A stretch of 64,000 bases of DNA from NCBI RefSeq assembly GCF_008831285.2, contig NC_045148.1:2606001-2670000 (forward strand), in the 5' to 3' direction. This document shows, one piece after another, positions 35,301 to 44,433 of this stretch. A program made the translations under genes and the position numbers. Position 1 is the stretch's first letter; the number at the start of each line of letters is the position of its first letter. Under the pieces are notes generated by a model. It was not told the DNA's origin, made no database searches, and worked only from the letters and a program-made list of their open reading frames with translations. The DNA comes from Nymphaea colorata (lineage: Eukaryota; Streptophyta; Magnoliopsida; Nymphaeales; Nymphaeaceae).

Positions 35301-38300
35301 TAAGAGCTTCAGTTTCCTCTTTTACGTAATTGTCACTCCATTGCATGATTAAATACTTCCAACTAATTTTATATATCTTTTGCACGATTAAATACTTCCA
35401 ACAGGTATTGTGACAGAAAGTTGAGGTGAGAAGAATTACAATCATGACATGCTGTCCTGCTTGTTCTTTTAGCTGTATATGCTTGTTATGATAACATATC
35501 TCTATCAAAACTCTACCATTGTGGTCTTTCTCAGAAATTAATTGTTACAGAACACTTACTTCAAATAAAAGAAACAGCAACAGAAAAGCTATAAGTATAT
35601 AGGCTCTCTGTATTTTCTTACAAACATATAAAGAAACTACCAAACATTATTTTAACATATAAAGAGAAATATCAACATTATCTCTTAGTGCTATAATTTC
35701 CCTTTTCATGAAGACTCTGAGATTATTCAAATGTTATTGCAATAATAGTGAGAATTTCATCGCAGTCTTCAATTTTTTGTGATATCCCTCTCAAAATATC
35801 AGCTAGCTATCAAAATGTCAATTATAATGAGATGACTGATGACTATATTTTACAGCAATTTCCAGAATTATTTGCTTATTAGTATGTTTAATTAGTCTTA
35901 TAATTGTAAGTCATGTTTGGTTAATAATTTTGCAGACAGATTTTGCGTTTGATGATGCAGATGCAATAGAAGAAGGAACAGTTGCTGCTGTCATTGGACG
36001 TAGAAAACTACAGGAGTCTGAATCTATTATACTGGAGAAGGTAAATTGGAACACCTCATTAACATAATGGCCTGTTTGATTCAATGCAAAAGTTTTTCCA
36101 GGCAAACTTTTTCAAGAGTTTTACCATGTTCGATTGATAAGAACAAGTTTTGCAAGGTCCAGTAGGAGCCCCTTGCTCCTCCCTTCTCATCCCCAGCATG
36201 ACTTCTCCTAGAGCTAGCCCCCTGTTGATGGCCAGTGCCTCTTAAAACTTCCAATCTCCTAACTGGACCACATATTTGTGCTAGAATGGTCTGCGACTCT
36301 GCAAAAAGCAAATGGAAGTTGTTTGGTAGGTTTTTCTTTTCTTTTCTTTTTTTTTTTTGAGTTTGCGTTGGTAGGAGTTAGATTTTATTATGACACACAA
36401 AACTAACTTGATAGGAATGTGGGTGTATGGTCTTCTGCAAAATCAGAAGCAAGCAGCTTTCAAATGAATCAAATTGCTGTGGGAGCCACTTTTGAGAATT
36501 GAATTCATGCTGCCAAGAGTGAAGAAGGGATCCTAGAAAAACAGGAACAGAACAGCATATACAAAACCAAACAAAATAATATTTCTTGTATTTCACTGCC
36601 AACAACATGGGACGAGTGAGAAAAGAGAGTGGATGGGAAGCCCACTGATGAGAGAGGGAAACCCCGTGCCTTGCAGTGCAACTTTCAACCTCTGAAACAT
36701 AGAGGGAAGCTGGTGTCCATAATCTCCAGCAGATGCCTCTAGTGCTTTTCCACTTCTGGCAGATGGAGGGAAGCTGGTGCTCTTTAACCTCCGGCAGATG
36801 CTGGTGATGGTTTTCAACCTGGCAGAGGGAGGCTTGCTTTTGCAGTCTCATTGCCATTGTTGTGCCCACTTCGACCCCTAACTGCTGTTGAAGTCTCAAT
36901 AACCTGTAAGTCTCAATAACCTGTGTTAAGGCCTTGGCAAAACTTTATCCCAGGGACAAGGTTTTTTGGCAAAAGGGTTTTTGCCAAAACGCAAAACTCC
37001 TTCATATGGAAGCTGATGGTATCTTGCGTGGGATGACCACATTTGGGAAAGGTTTCCCAAAGGCAAAACTCTTTCCTAGTTATCAAACAGGGGCAAGGGA
37101 CTTAGAAGCTTGAAGGTTCTATGATGACAGAAAATGATCTTGTAGCTTCAGCTGGTCGATAGAGAGGTTAGACTCACCTAATTTTGCCTTTGAAGTTCAC
37201 TTTTTTGATATTCACATGGAAACTTCGAAAAGGCCAATGTACCTGTTCCATCTACATTTTCTGACTAAGGTTTTGACTCATTTGGAGCCAAAAAGTCATC
37301 CCTTGTGCCGAGCTTCTAGAGAGTACGTGGCAGTGCCATATAAACATAAAATAACCATTTTCAATTCCATATGTTCTTAGCAAATGGATTATGGTACGCA
37401 AAGGCATTGACTAGGTCAAATTTGCCAGAAATGACCTGCGTGTATATCTTTGTGTGTGAGTGTGCATGTGTGCATGTATCTGCATGTGCACCCAAGTTGT
37501 CTACAAACCTATACTCCTGTGTTTGCATTGCACCCACCGTCCCACACCCATACAGCATAACTGTGCAACCTTCCCATGTTTACACTGCACCCACAGCCAT
37601 ATGACATAGCTTTGTTTTCGCTTATATAAAAAAGATTTTCTGGTTTGTTTATACTTTCTTTGTTTCTTCCCTTTTTCTACTAATGATGTTTTTGGCAGCA
37701 TACTGTAGGAAGATTTTGTGTAAAATTTTTTATTTAGTATGATGGATAAGTTTTTCATTTCAAAAACTCTTAGTGGAATCTATTTTTACTGTTCAATGCC
37801 TGCAGTCTATATTGAAGGCAACAGATAACCTGGTATTGATCATCAATAAACAAAAGTATGTTGGGAAGCTTGATGGCTCCATTCCTGTTTTAGTTCGCAC
37901 TGTAAGTCATGCCCAACCAGCAGCAATGCTGACAATCATGCAAAAGAATTCATCGTTCTGACACTTTTGTGATATTGTTTCTTTCAGGCTGGGTGGATGG
38001 AAACTGCAGAACAGATTGATGATACGTTCTTAGGAGATGCAGAGGTATACTCTCAGACATGTAGTGCAAGTGGATGTGTAAGAAATTGGGATGTTTTTCA
38101 ACAAATCTATACTAAAAAGAGAAATAGACTGGAACATAAAAGTTGAATGACCTTGTTTATGTTCAATATAATATGTGATTGAGACAAAATGTAATAAGCT
38201 AATGTATACCTGTTTTAGAAGTGATATTCACTTGTGTTCTTTTTATCTGACCCTTTTGCATTTCTGTATTTTTTTCCCCTTTCCTGACTATATTTTTTTA

Positions 38301-41300
38301 TAATTTATTCTTTTCTTTTTTGTAATTAAGAGGTAAATTTTCCATATGTGTGCTTCTTTGAAGCAGTTAGATGCAACATATTGAAAGATTCCATTTTGTT
38401 TGCTGTGTGTTGTACACATTGTTTCATTTGGAGCTCTTGTGAGTGTTTTCCTTTTGAGCGTTGGGTTTGTGTGACGTAGATCTGATTATATATTTGCAAC
38501 ATTGCACTTTTCACATGACACATTATCAACCATCAAGTTGATCAGGTGACTCACATCAGTGCATATGCTCCTGGTGCATACATTGGTTCACATATTCCAT
38601 GATATGTATATATATGTGAGCATCTGTGTGTGTGTAGTTTGGTGAAACATAGGATGTTTGACTGCATGATGTATGGTATCTATGATTCTGATCCATCCTG
38701 AGTTATGACCTGGCAGTTCAGAATGGAAACATATTTGTCCCAACCAACGCATATGCATGTTTATTGTATTCAGTTTGCTCCAGTAGTTTTTGCTTTTTTT
38801 GTCTGGATATTTGGATTTTAGATCAGTACTCGTCATGGGTTTTCTTTAAAAATAAACTTTGAACCTGGTGATAGATCATAGATGGGCCTAGTTTTGTCAA
38901 AATATGTTCTTAAGTTGCTTTTTTAAAAAATATAAAAGGTATTTGTATATAAACCTTTGTGGAACATCAATTGTTTTGGTCCCCATTGCGCTTGCTGCTA
39001 CATTTTGTGTCAAATTCTAACCATTATTCTGTTCCTTCGTGTCCAGATGGTAGTTTCAGTGATGGGTCTTTTTCAGGCTTGACAACCATAGCCTTAAAAT
39101 ATGTTCACAGTCTAAGCTATGTCCTTTATTTCTTTCCTTTGTCCTGACCTTTCCATCTTTCATTGTTATTTCCCTTCAAGCAAGGTAATGGTACTTTTGC
39201 GTCTACCAGATCTGAATAAATCATCCTTACTATTTTTCCTCTAGGAAGAACAAATGGTGTATCCTTTTTATGAGAATTTACCAGATCAAGTTTTCAGGTC
39301 TGGAGAAGATCGTCTTATGGACATGCTGGACCATTAGGAGGGGACTTCCCCTTGGTAACAAAAGAAGGACACAATATTCTTGATGTCATATTCACATCCC
39401 CCATCATGGACCTAGGTAAGATACCTTTTTCTGTTAATCTTTGTGTTTCTTACTATTCTTCTGACGTGACAATGAGCCATGATTCTTTCAAACTTATTCT
39501 CAGTTCGTCATGATTTTTTTCGCTTCTTTCACATTTTGATCAAGAAACTGTCCTTTATTGGTGTTATGAAGGCATTTTATACCTTGAGCATGTAGAAGTT
39601 ATTGTATTTTCCATAACTTGAAACTGAAATGAATTTGCCACATTAAAGGAATGCAAGAACCATAAACTCTCATCTTTATGGGGATGTTGAAACATTCATT
39701 TGTTTTGATCCCTGGTGTCGTCTCTTGTGTCATCACTTATTTTCTTCCATCTTGTATGAGATGTAGTTTTGGATTATTGAAATCTTTTCCTCTTCTCCTT
39801 CTGTCGTGTTGTATGTTAAACTTTTCTTTCGTTGGGTTGTTGGTGCTGTGAGAATCACTTATTGTGTCATAAGTGTCGGTTTTTTTATTCTTTATCTTAT
39901 TTATTTCTTGCTATTGCTGGATCCTGCTTTCTATCATGTACTTAGTTTCATAGATTTCTTTATCTCTGTGTCACAAGGATCGGTTTTAGTTTACAAAATA
40001 GAATCATTCTGTTCCAGGTTTTATTTTGTCGGTTATTTTCCATTTAATTTCTGCCTTTGTTGTTAAATATTATATCAGTGTTGTTAAGAGCACTTTTGTG
40101 ACTTTTATTTTTCTCTTTCCTTTTTGCATTTAAATTTTTCCTTTTCGCACTTTTATTTTTCACAGCCAAAAATACTCTGCTGGGTGAGCTGTTGGACTCT
40201 CCAATGGTAAGAAATCGGCTAGATTTCTAGCCATTGGAGATCCCAACAGCTCCTGGTTTCTTCTATTTAAAGGCCTAAGTGGCCCTATTATATGCAAGCT
40301 TCTTTGAAGCCTTCTTGGTGGTGATTGATATATGTCTTTGTGCAGTGCATTTTTTATTTTATGTTCATGTGAGCTAGGTGGTTGGGTCTCTTGAGAAAGA
40401 TTTCTGCTGTTTTTATATAAATTTGTATCTACATGTTGAATCTTTACAAGTATCTGAATTCCTTCTAAATGCTGACGTGATGAGAGTGATTGGCCTCTCA
40501 ACTGCTTTTGTCGTTGTCTCAGGTTTCTGTGAGTCTGATTTTTGTTCTTCCTTTATTGTCATCAGTCTTTGTCCTCCCAGAATCCAATGGAAATTTCTGT
40601 TTTTAATCTCTCAAATCCTGAGTTATGGATTTCAATTCTTCCAAGTCCATGCTGTTTTCAGCTTCTTGCCTCAGTATCAGAAAAACTGAACAATAACAAA
40701 TTTTTGGCTCCGAAATGACAGATCATACTCTTCAATACTTCATTAAGAGTTATGATCTGTCTTGACATTTAGATGATATTGTTAAGGTTCCACCATAATT
40801 TATGATGATTAAGGCTCATAACATTCTCTTATATGAACCCTGAATTATTTATATGGTATATCATGAGAAATATGGTTGTGAGTGGTTGCTGCTGCCACCT
40901 CCCTTTGTGCACTCTTTTCTCTAATCTCTATTTTCTGTAGATCTACAAATGCATTGAATATTTTAATGTTATTGGTATATTCATATGTGAATTTGGTTAG
41001 GATTTAAATGAATGGAAGTTAGTATTTGGATTTTGTGTTTTTATTAGAGGAACCCTTGTTTCATAGAGCAGCATGAAGCAAAGAAATTTCCAAATAAGTA
41101 TTGAGAAAGAATATGGGCTGTAGTAGCAAGTATGTCTAACTTGGTTCATCATCTTTTGCTTAGCTTGGAGAAGTCTTGGCCAGTCCGTCCTCTTTTGTGG
41201 TGATCAAAGTGTCAATTAAATCTCATTGAACCCTCTACAACATAGCAAACAAGATAAATCAGCCTTTTGTTTATCCGAAGTTAAGATCATGTACTAAAAG

Positions 41301-43639
41301 CATGATATATTGGAATAGAGAATCAAATTATTGATATATTGAAAAAAGGGCTTAAAAAGTGGTTCTGGCTTTTAAGGCAAGTTGACCACAGTTCCCAAAG
41401 GCATGCTCACCTTCAGCGAGGTTGGTGAACAGGTTTATATTTATCTTTGTGTGTTTTGGTTACAGGTTTGGATTCATAATGATGGGCTTATATCTACATG
41501 TGTTAAGGACTTTGTGGTCTTTGGTGCCCTAAGAGAGTCCATCATGGGGCCTATCATTAATGCTACTGCTGCATGCTTAGAATAGAGGGGACTCCATCAG
41601 ATTGTTGCAGTTCTCCAAAAGTTTTTGGTTCATGTCTTTCTAAATGCTACTTTTCTTACAAGGGTTGCAATGTATGTGGCTTATCTTGCCTGCTTTTGCT
41701 TTACGGTGAATTTGTTATAGTATTTTTCTGTCTTAATATCAATCTGCAATTTCCTTTTGAATAGTATGTTCTTTCTACAAACAAGGCTCTTTCTATCCTT
41801 TATTTTGCCTGTATATTCTATGTTTGCCTTTCCAATGAGCTATTTCTCCCCTCCCAAAAAAAAAAAGGCCATGAAAAATTTCTTTTGATATTTCTTGTTT
41901 ATATCATCTTAAACTTAATTTTACTACTGTTAATATTATCAGAATAATGGCCACATCAGTGTCTGCGTTAATGTGCCTGTATATGAAGTTATATCACCTG
42001 GATTTCTTGTTGTTTCTTAAAAGCACATTTGGTGAATGCAGCAAAAGTAGCGAAAAGCCTGGAGAAGATAGATGGGGTTGTGGACCATGGGATTATATAT
42101 GGGATTCCGTAAGTTCATGTTTATCAGATTTCTTATCCTTCATATTGTACTATTGGGTCTTAGGTTTAATAAACTTTTCAATGTTTTCATCCTATGATCT
42201 AAAGAATATTCTGGTGCAAGTGGTCTTCGGGTAGTAGATTAGTGTCTCATAGTAGGTTAACAACTTAACGTGGTGCCTTCACTTGCTGCTCAGCTGTCTT
42301 CACTTTCTGATCTGCAGAAGGATGGCTTATTACCAATATTTGCTTAATCTTGCATGAACCGCTAAGGCTCTTGGTGTAGAATTTCCACCTCCTCATTTAC
42401 ATCTTGTCCATCACTATGGATATGCTTGAGTCATGCATGCATCCACTTCATATATCTGAGTTTCTGATATGTTCAAGTTTCTGTGAGCATTTTTCACTTT
42501 CACATTTCTTTTCATGGTGCCATTTGTGACAAATAAAATAATGGAAAATGTGACAAAAACATATTGCACATGTAGGTACTTGTCATTATTGTTTGTCCTG
42601 CACTAGCATTAGTGTTCTTGATTTCTGCTTGAAGGTCTTTAGTTGCGCATCTGACTAATTGACTAGGAACTTGACCTTGGCGTGGTGGTGTTTTCTATCT
42701 TTTTTTTTCCCTTTCATGGGTCTGAAATTCAATTCTCTTATTTACATGATTTGAAAAATGCATCGTCCTCGTTATGTATGCAAAAGTGATTCTCTTTATT
42801 GTCCAACTTGATGCTACATAACGAGAACTTGATGCTACAAAAGTGATCCTCGTTATGTTACTGCTTATTATTGAACAAAAATATACTGGCATACAAGAAT
42901 ATTTGAAATTGGCAAACTTGAAAAGGTGATGCTTCGTGCAGGGTTGCATTGCGACATGTGTCATAGTGTAAGATTCTGTACATGTGAGGCACAGATTGGC
43001 ACTGACATGTTGAAAATCGAATTACAGTGCTGATTTTGTGGCCTTGGACTATAGAAATAGAACATTCTTTTCATTGATCGTTTTATTATTTTGGATCTGG
43101 ATCTAAATCCAATCCAATCCATATATTACGTGTACACGTTATGTAAATACCCTGACATCATAAGAGCATTAGTGTATTTTGTTCATTAGGGTATTATAAA
43201 TAATAAAACAACTACCATCCTCTCATTGAGGATGTGTGATCTTCTGGCAGCTTTGTTCCTTCTCTCTTCTTTCCCTTGCTATGAACATATTTTTGGAGTT
43301 TCCTCTCATAGTATCAGAGCCATTCTGATCTTAGGACTAGGTGCTTTTTCAAAAGGTGCATCCCAGGAGATTTATGGCAAAACTTGGTTGTTGGAAATTA
43401 ATTCACCTTATAGGGGTTTCCGGTTGCTGCTCAATGTTTTTCCTATTCATAAACTTACTCAAGTCATAAGTTGTATGACAAAAAATGCCTAGCCTAGTCC
43501 CTCTGACTTATGAAATGCTTCCTTGAAGTCTGTAAACTGATACTTTTCCATTTGTTTGCTCAGCTGCCGTGCTGTAATAGCTTCTAGACAGGGACTGGAA
43601 ACTGTTACAAATTTGGCAAGGAATGCCGTGAGGTCATAG
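20353..43639 (+). CDS. RPI4: Ribose-5-phosphate isomerase 4-like, chloroplastic (9 exons)
   Basis: Nine exons join in phase into 288 codons plus stop: 20353-20508, 22003-22130, 30705-30768, 35936-36040, 37806-37901, 37988-38044, 39298-39415, 42042-42108, 43564-43639, all with GT..AG borders. Family: RpiA fold, interconverting ribose-5- and ribulose-5-phosphate in the pentose phosphate or Calvin pathway. The length fits the plant RPI4 branch (about 290-300 residues). Residues 1-40 are rich in Ser, Arg and Lys and poor in acids, as in a plastid transit peptide. Then come [13 protein letters not shown], the phosphate loop [13 protein letters not shown] (59-71), DDADAIEEG (122-130), the LDGSIPVLV region, [13 protein letters not shown] and [12 protein letters not shown]. 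The ATG at 20353 sits in ACCAATGGC, a good plant context. The classical DGADE and KGxGGALLREK motifs are replaced by DDADA and [11 protein letters not shown], so catalysis is uncertain; this is a trait of the RPI4 branch. Introns total 22.4 kb (the largest 8.6 kb) and are full of transposons. Confidence 0.92.
20509..22002. other. RPI4 intron 1, no insertion identified
   Basis: 1,494 bp with a GTACGT donor and a TTATAG acceptor. Short open frames inside (for example 21210-21443 minus) have no recognised product. Confidence 0.6.
22131..23336. other. RPI4 intron 2, left part
   Basis: AT-rich intron DNA before the first copia LTR. No protein or RNA gene is seen. Confidence 0.5.
23337..23599 (-). 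repeat. Copia LTR (3' LTR of the element split by the hAT copy)
   Basis: Plus-strand borders TGATAAAACTCC and CTATTTACA give TG...CA. To the right, the minus strand reads a copia C-terminus followed by a polypurine-like stretch, so this is the 3' LTR of a minus-strand copia. A related LTR in plus orientation, followed by a TATCAGAGCC primer-binding motif, lies at about 43110-43308; the shared part includes GAACATATTTTTGGAGTT-like sequence and TATAAATAATAA. Confidence 0.65.
23636..27122 (+). mobile_element. Apparently intact hAT transposon (3,487 bp)
   Basis: The borders are the perfect terminal inverted repeat CAATGTTATC / GATAACATTG. They are flanked by an exact 8-bp target duplication CCATGGAC (23628-23635 and 27123-27130), the size expected of hAT. 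The first 190 bp and last 90 bp are arrays of CGTATCG-type motifs, including the 14-bp palindrome GTATCGTACGATAC. A perfect 12-bp stem (23834-23845 with 23850-23861, GTCG loop) follows the left array. Inside is a complete three-exon transposase gene. The element sits inside a minus-strand copia remnant in RPI4 intron 2, in the same orientation as RPI4. Confidence 0.95.
24148..26665 (+). CDS. hAT transposase, BED/DUF659/hAT-dimerisation, three exons
   Basis: Exons 24148-25993, 26101-26305 and 26392-26665 join into 774 codons plus stop. A 5' UTR intron (about 24057-24142, GTAAG..AAAG) ends six bases before the ATG. Residues 1-46 form a BED-type zinc finger (C22, C25, H38/H39, H44). Residues 85-165 are acidic and then basic low-complexity sequence. 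The DUF659/RNase H-like core follows with MADGWTN (D277) and [12 protein letters not shown] (D338), then CAAHC (362-366). The C-terminal dimerisation segment in exon 2 has [12 protein letters not shown], whose E647 fits the third acidic residue of the hAT DDE triad and W650 the conserved Trp. The last 40 residues are strongly acidic. There is no stop or frameshift, so the gene looks functional. It should excise and reinsert copies by cut-and-paste in the nucleus, acting on its own ends and on the non-autonomous copy at 58401. Expression cannot be judged. Confidence 0.93.
27369..27734. mobile_element. Small inverted-repeat element (MITE candidate)
   Basis: The ends read CATTGTCACAAA and (complemented) CATTGTCACAGAAA. 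The element is flanked by ATTGAAAT on the left and GTTGAAAT on the right, a 7-of-8 match that could be a target duplication. The interior is A- and T-rich with no gene. About 366 bp long, it interrupts the copia remnant. The class (hAT-like or Mutator-like) is unclear. Confidence 0.55.
27844..27915. repeat. 24-bp tandem repeat, three copies
   Basis: CCAATAAARCACAATGTACT plus CATA occurs at 27844, 27868 and 27892; copies two and three are nearly identical. An open frame through it repeats IKHNVLIP but is not a credible gene. Confidence 0.9.
28198..28560. repeat. A/T-rich low-complexity insertion
   Basis: Long runs of GAAAAA, AAAATG and later TTTTTT in a 360-bp block resemble the interior of the MITE candidate at 27369 (both carry poly-A-rich left halves and AAACGTTTTTTT-like right halves). 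Borders with inverted repeats could not be fixed. Confidence 0.45.
29149..29370 (-). repeat. Copia 5' LTR-like segment with primer-binding motif
   Basis: GGCTCTGATACCA at 29136-29148, complement TGGTATCAGAGCC, is the classic primer-binding site matching plant initiator tRNA-Met. It is followed directly by TGTTACAGCC, a likely LTR border of a minus-strand element. The LTR contains CCCTAATCTC and GAGATTAGGG as a short inverted repeat. The right border was not determined. It need not belong to the same element as the LTR at 23337, whose sequence differs. Confidence 0.55.
29371..30704. other. RPI4 intron 2, right part
   Basis: A 70-bp direct repeat starts at 29514 and 29584 (GCAGGTAGTTG..AGAAATT). 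G-rich and A-rich stretches follow at 29700-29990. No gene is seen. The segment ends with the acceptor of RPI4 exon 3. Confidence 0.5.
30769..31795. other. RPI4 intron 3, left part
   Basis: 1 kb of intron DNA with no recognised element or gene before the copia LTR. Confidence 0.5.
31796..32017 (-). repeat. Short copia 3' LTR (222 bp)
   Basis: Plus-strand borders TGTTGGAACAG and AAATATAACA give TG..CA. It is followed by CTCCCCCTCAAGTTGGG, whose complement CCCAACTTGAGGGGGAG is a standard copia polypurine tract. It belongs to the minus-strand copia fragment to its right. Confidence 0.75.
32018..33588 (-). pseudogene. Copia reverse transcriptase/RNase H remnant
   Basis: The minus strand encodes copia pieces: [18 protein letters not shown] near 33550, [14 protein letters not shown] (the YVDDM catalytic motif) near 33110, [18 protein letters not shown] near 33030, and [17 protein letters not shown] and [18 protein letters not shown] (RNase H start) near 32460-32560. 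Several stops and frameshifts break the frame. A partial duplication of the segment around 32620-32800 is visible (GTAACATAAAATCCTATCAA repeated). The element is cut at 33588 by the hAT copy to the right. Confidence 0.85.
33589..34490 (+). mobile_element. Degraded hAT copy of the palindrome family (left part)
   Basis: It starts CAATGTTGTACGTATCGTAC, one change from the intact family's terminus, then about 150 bp of CGTATCG and GCGATACG motifs. A 5' leader, a 5' UTR intron-like segment (GTATGG...GAAG) and the first part of the transposase gene follow. The right end with GATAACATTG was not found, and similarity stops at about 34490. It is therefore a 3'-truncated copy. It lies in RPI4 intron 3 inside copia pol sequence. 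Confidence 0.85.
34089..34470 (+). pseudogene. Broken hAT transposase start (BED finger)
   Basis: The ATG at 34089 opens [18 protein letters not shown], clearly homologous to residues 1-18 of the intact transposase. The first zinc-binding Cys is replaced by Tyr (KYSFC where the intact copy has KCNYC). A stop falls at 34326-34328 after QKRIQK, and the acidic region beyond is shifted. Only about 120 codon equivalents remain, so it encodes no active transposase. Confidence 0.85.
34491..35300 (-). other. Possible LTR-retrotransposon leader remnant
   Basis: TGGCTCTGATACCATAG at 34930-34946 contains the complement of the tRNA-Met primer-binding motif TATCAGAGCC, pointing to a minus-strand LTR element whose LTR would begin just to the right. 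No TG border and no protein domain can be read with confidence. It may be the 5' end of the copia fragment to its left, separated from it by the hAT insertion; that is inference. Confidence 0.35.
36071..37091. mobile_element. Inverted-repeat element candidate, about 1 kb
   Basis: The ends are CCTGTTTGAT and ATCAAACAGG, an exact 10-bp inverted repeat. Subterminal sequence on both sides is rich in CAAAACTTT/AAAGTTTTG-like words. It lies in RPI4 intron 4, 30 bp after exon 4. No target duplication was recognised, so the exact borders and class remain open. The interior carries a repeated GGGAAGCTGGTG motif and no credible gene. Confidence 0.45.
38045..38190 (+). pseudogene. Isolated hAT transposase exon-2 fragment at a splice donor
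   Basis: Starting within about 12 bp of the RPI4 exon 6 donor, the plus strand reads [21 protein letters not shown], then NRLEHK, a stop or frameshift, [10 protein letters not shown]. This corresponds to residues 641-680 of the transposase at 24148 ([15 protein letters not shown]...). The key Glu of CERNW is changed to Val. No other element part is attached; the rest of intron 6 is unlike the family. It is a short, dead relic. Confidence 0.8.
39416..42041. other. RPI4 intron 7
   Basis: A 2.6-kb T-rich intron. It contains the hairpin repeat at 40186-40252 and several short unmatched open frames. No gene is seen. Confidence 0.5.
40186..40252. repeat. Long hairpin within a dispersed repeat (copy 1)
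   Basis: Arms 40186-40207 and 40231-40252 match at 20 of 22 positions (GAGCTGTTGG..TCTCCAATGG). The 23-bp loop contains a smaller AGAAATC/GATTTCT stem. Downstream are TATTTAAAGG (TATA-like), CTTTGAAGCCTT and TTGAATCTTTACA. The same order of words appears around 60001-60240 in PEX6, so the two are copies of one repeat family, possibly an LTR or TRIM. Confidence 0.65.
43110..43308 (+). repeat. Copia LTR fragment with primer-binding motif, plus orientation
   Basis: The sequence with TATTATAAATAATAA, TTGCTATGAACATAT and TTTTGGAGTTTCCTCTCA is the plus-strand equivalent of the LTR at 23337-23599. It is followed by TAGTATCAGAGCC, the tRNA-Met primer-binding site. It lies in RPI4 intron 8, in opposite orientation to the intron 2 copy. 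Confidence 0.65.
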
Positions 43640-44108
43640 ATCTGATATCCATTTGCTGGTTGGTCAACTGTGAGTTCACAATGTTTCTAGGAACTGCTGA
43701 TATAAGAATGTGTTCATTTCTTGCACATTGGTATTGCATTATGAGATAACATCAGAAGCTTTTCTCTGCAAGATAGTTTGTTACTTTATATGCATTAGAG
43801 AGGCAAGTCACCATATGATGACCATGAAAGCTCTGTACTATTTATGTTTTTTCTTCTTTTTTTTTTCTTAAACACTTTTTGTGCACTTGAAATTCCAGTG
43901 TACTCACCTTTGTTTTGTATATATTTCTTGATTGATTGACTATGCCAAAGAAGAGTCCATGTCGAATCTGTTCTTTCATTTTTTTTTGTTTTTGGCTTAC
44001 TGGTGATTACATAAGAAGATATCTCGCAAAGGATTTAAGTACTGATTGTTATGAATTGTCATTCAGACCACTCTCCATCAAACTATTTCACCCAACTGTT
44101 CCTCCAAC
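43640..44108. other. Downstream flank of RPI4, presumed 3' UTR
   Basis: T-rich sequence after the RPI4 stop. No canonical AATAAA was seen close to the stop, so the polyadenylation site is undefined. No further gene. Confidence 0.4.
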
Positions 44109-44433
44109 TGTCACACCCCAACCTTTTGACCCTCAAACACATTTTTTTTCTAACATAAATCATTGAAGTGTGATTACACATCAACTAAAAAAAAGAGTTA
44201 TGTCATTCAAAACAATGGGGCGAACTTTCATTTATATAACAATTTCAAATCATACAAAATTACATCTATGTATGACAAAAATGCCTCAAACCATACAATT
44301 GATGCCTAACAAAAACAAGGCATCAATAAAATAAGACACGCCGGCACTACAAAGGACCCCAAAACCTCCCCAGTAAGATGTGAGTGAAGCCATCCGATCA
44401 ACCTGCTGTCTCGGTCCGCCAAAACCTGAAAAA
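44109..44433. repeat. Truncated copy of the TGTCACACCCC LTR
   Basis: It starts TGTCACACCCCAAC and follows the first 325 bp or so of the solo LTR at 9864, with scattered differences (GTCATTCRAAACAATGGG, CAAAACCTCCCCAGTA). Similarity stops at about 44433, where copia integrase sequence begins. Confidence 0.8.

Noticed and set aside
43226-43492. An 88-codon plus-strand frame in RPI4 intron 8
   Set aside because: It starts in the copia LTR fragment and runs across the primer-binding motif; not a gene.
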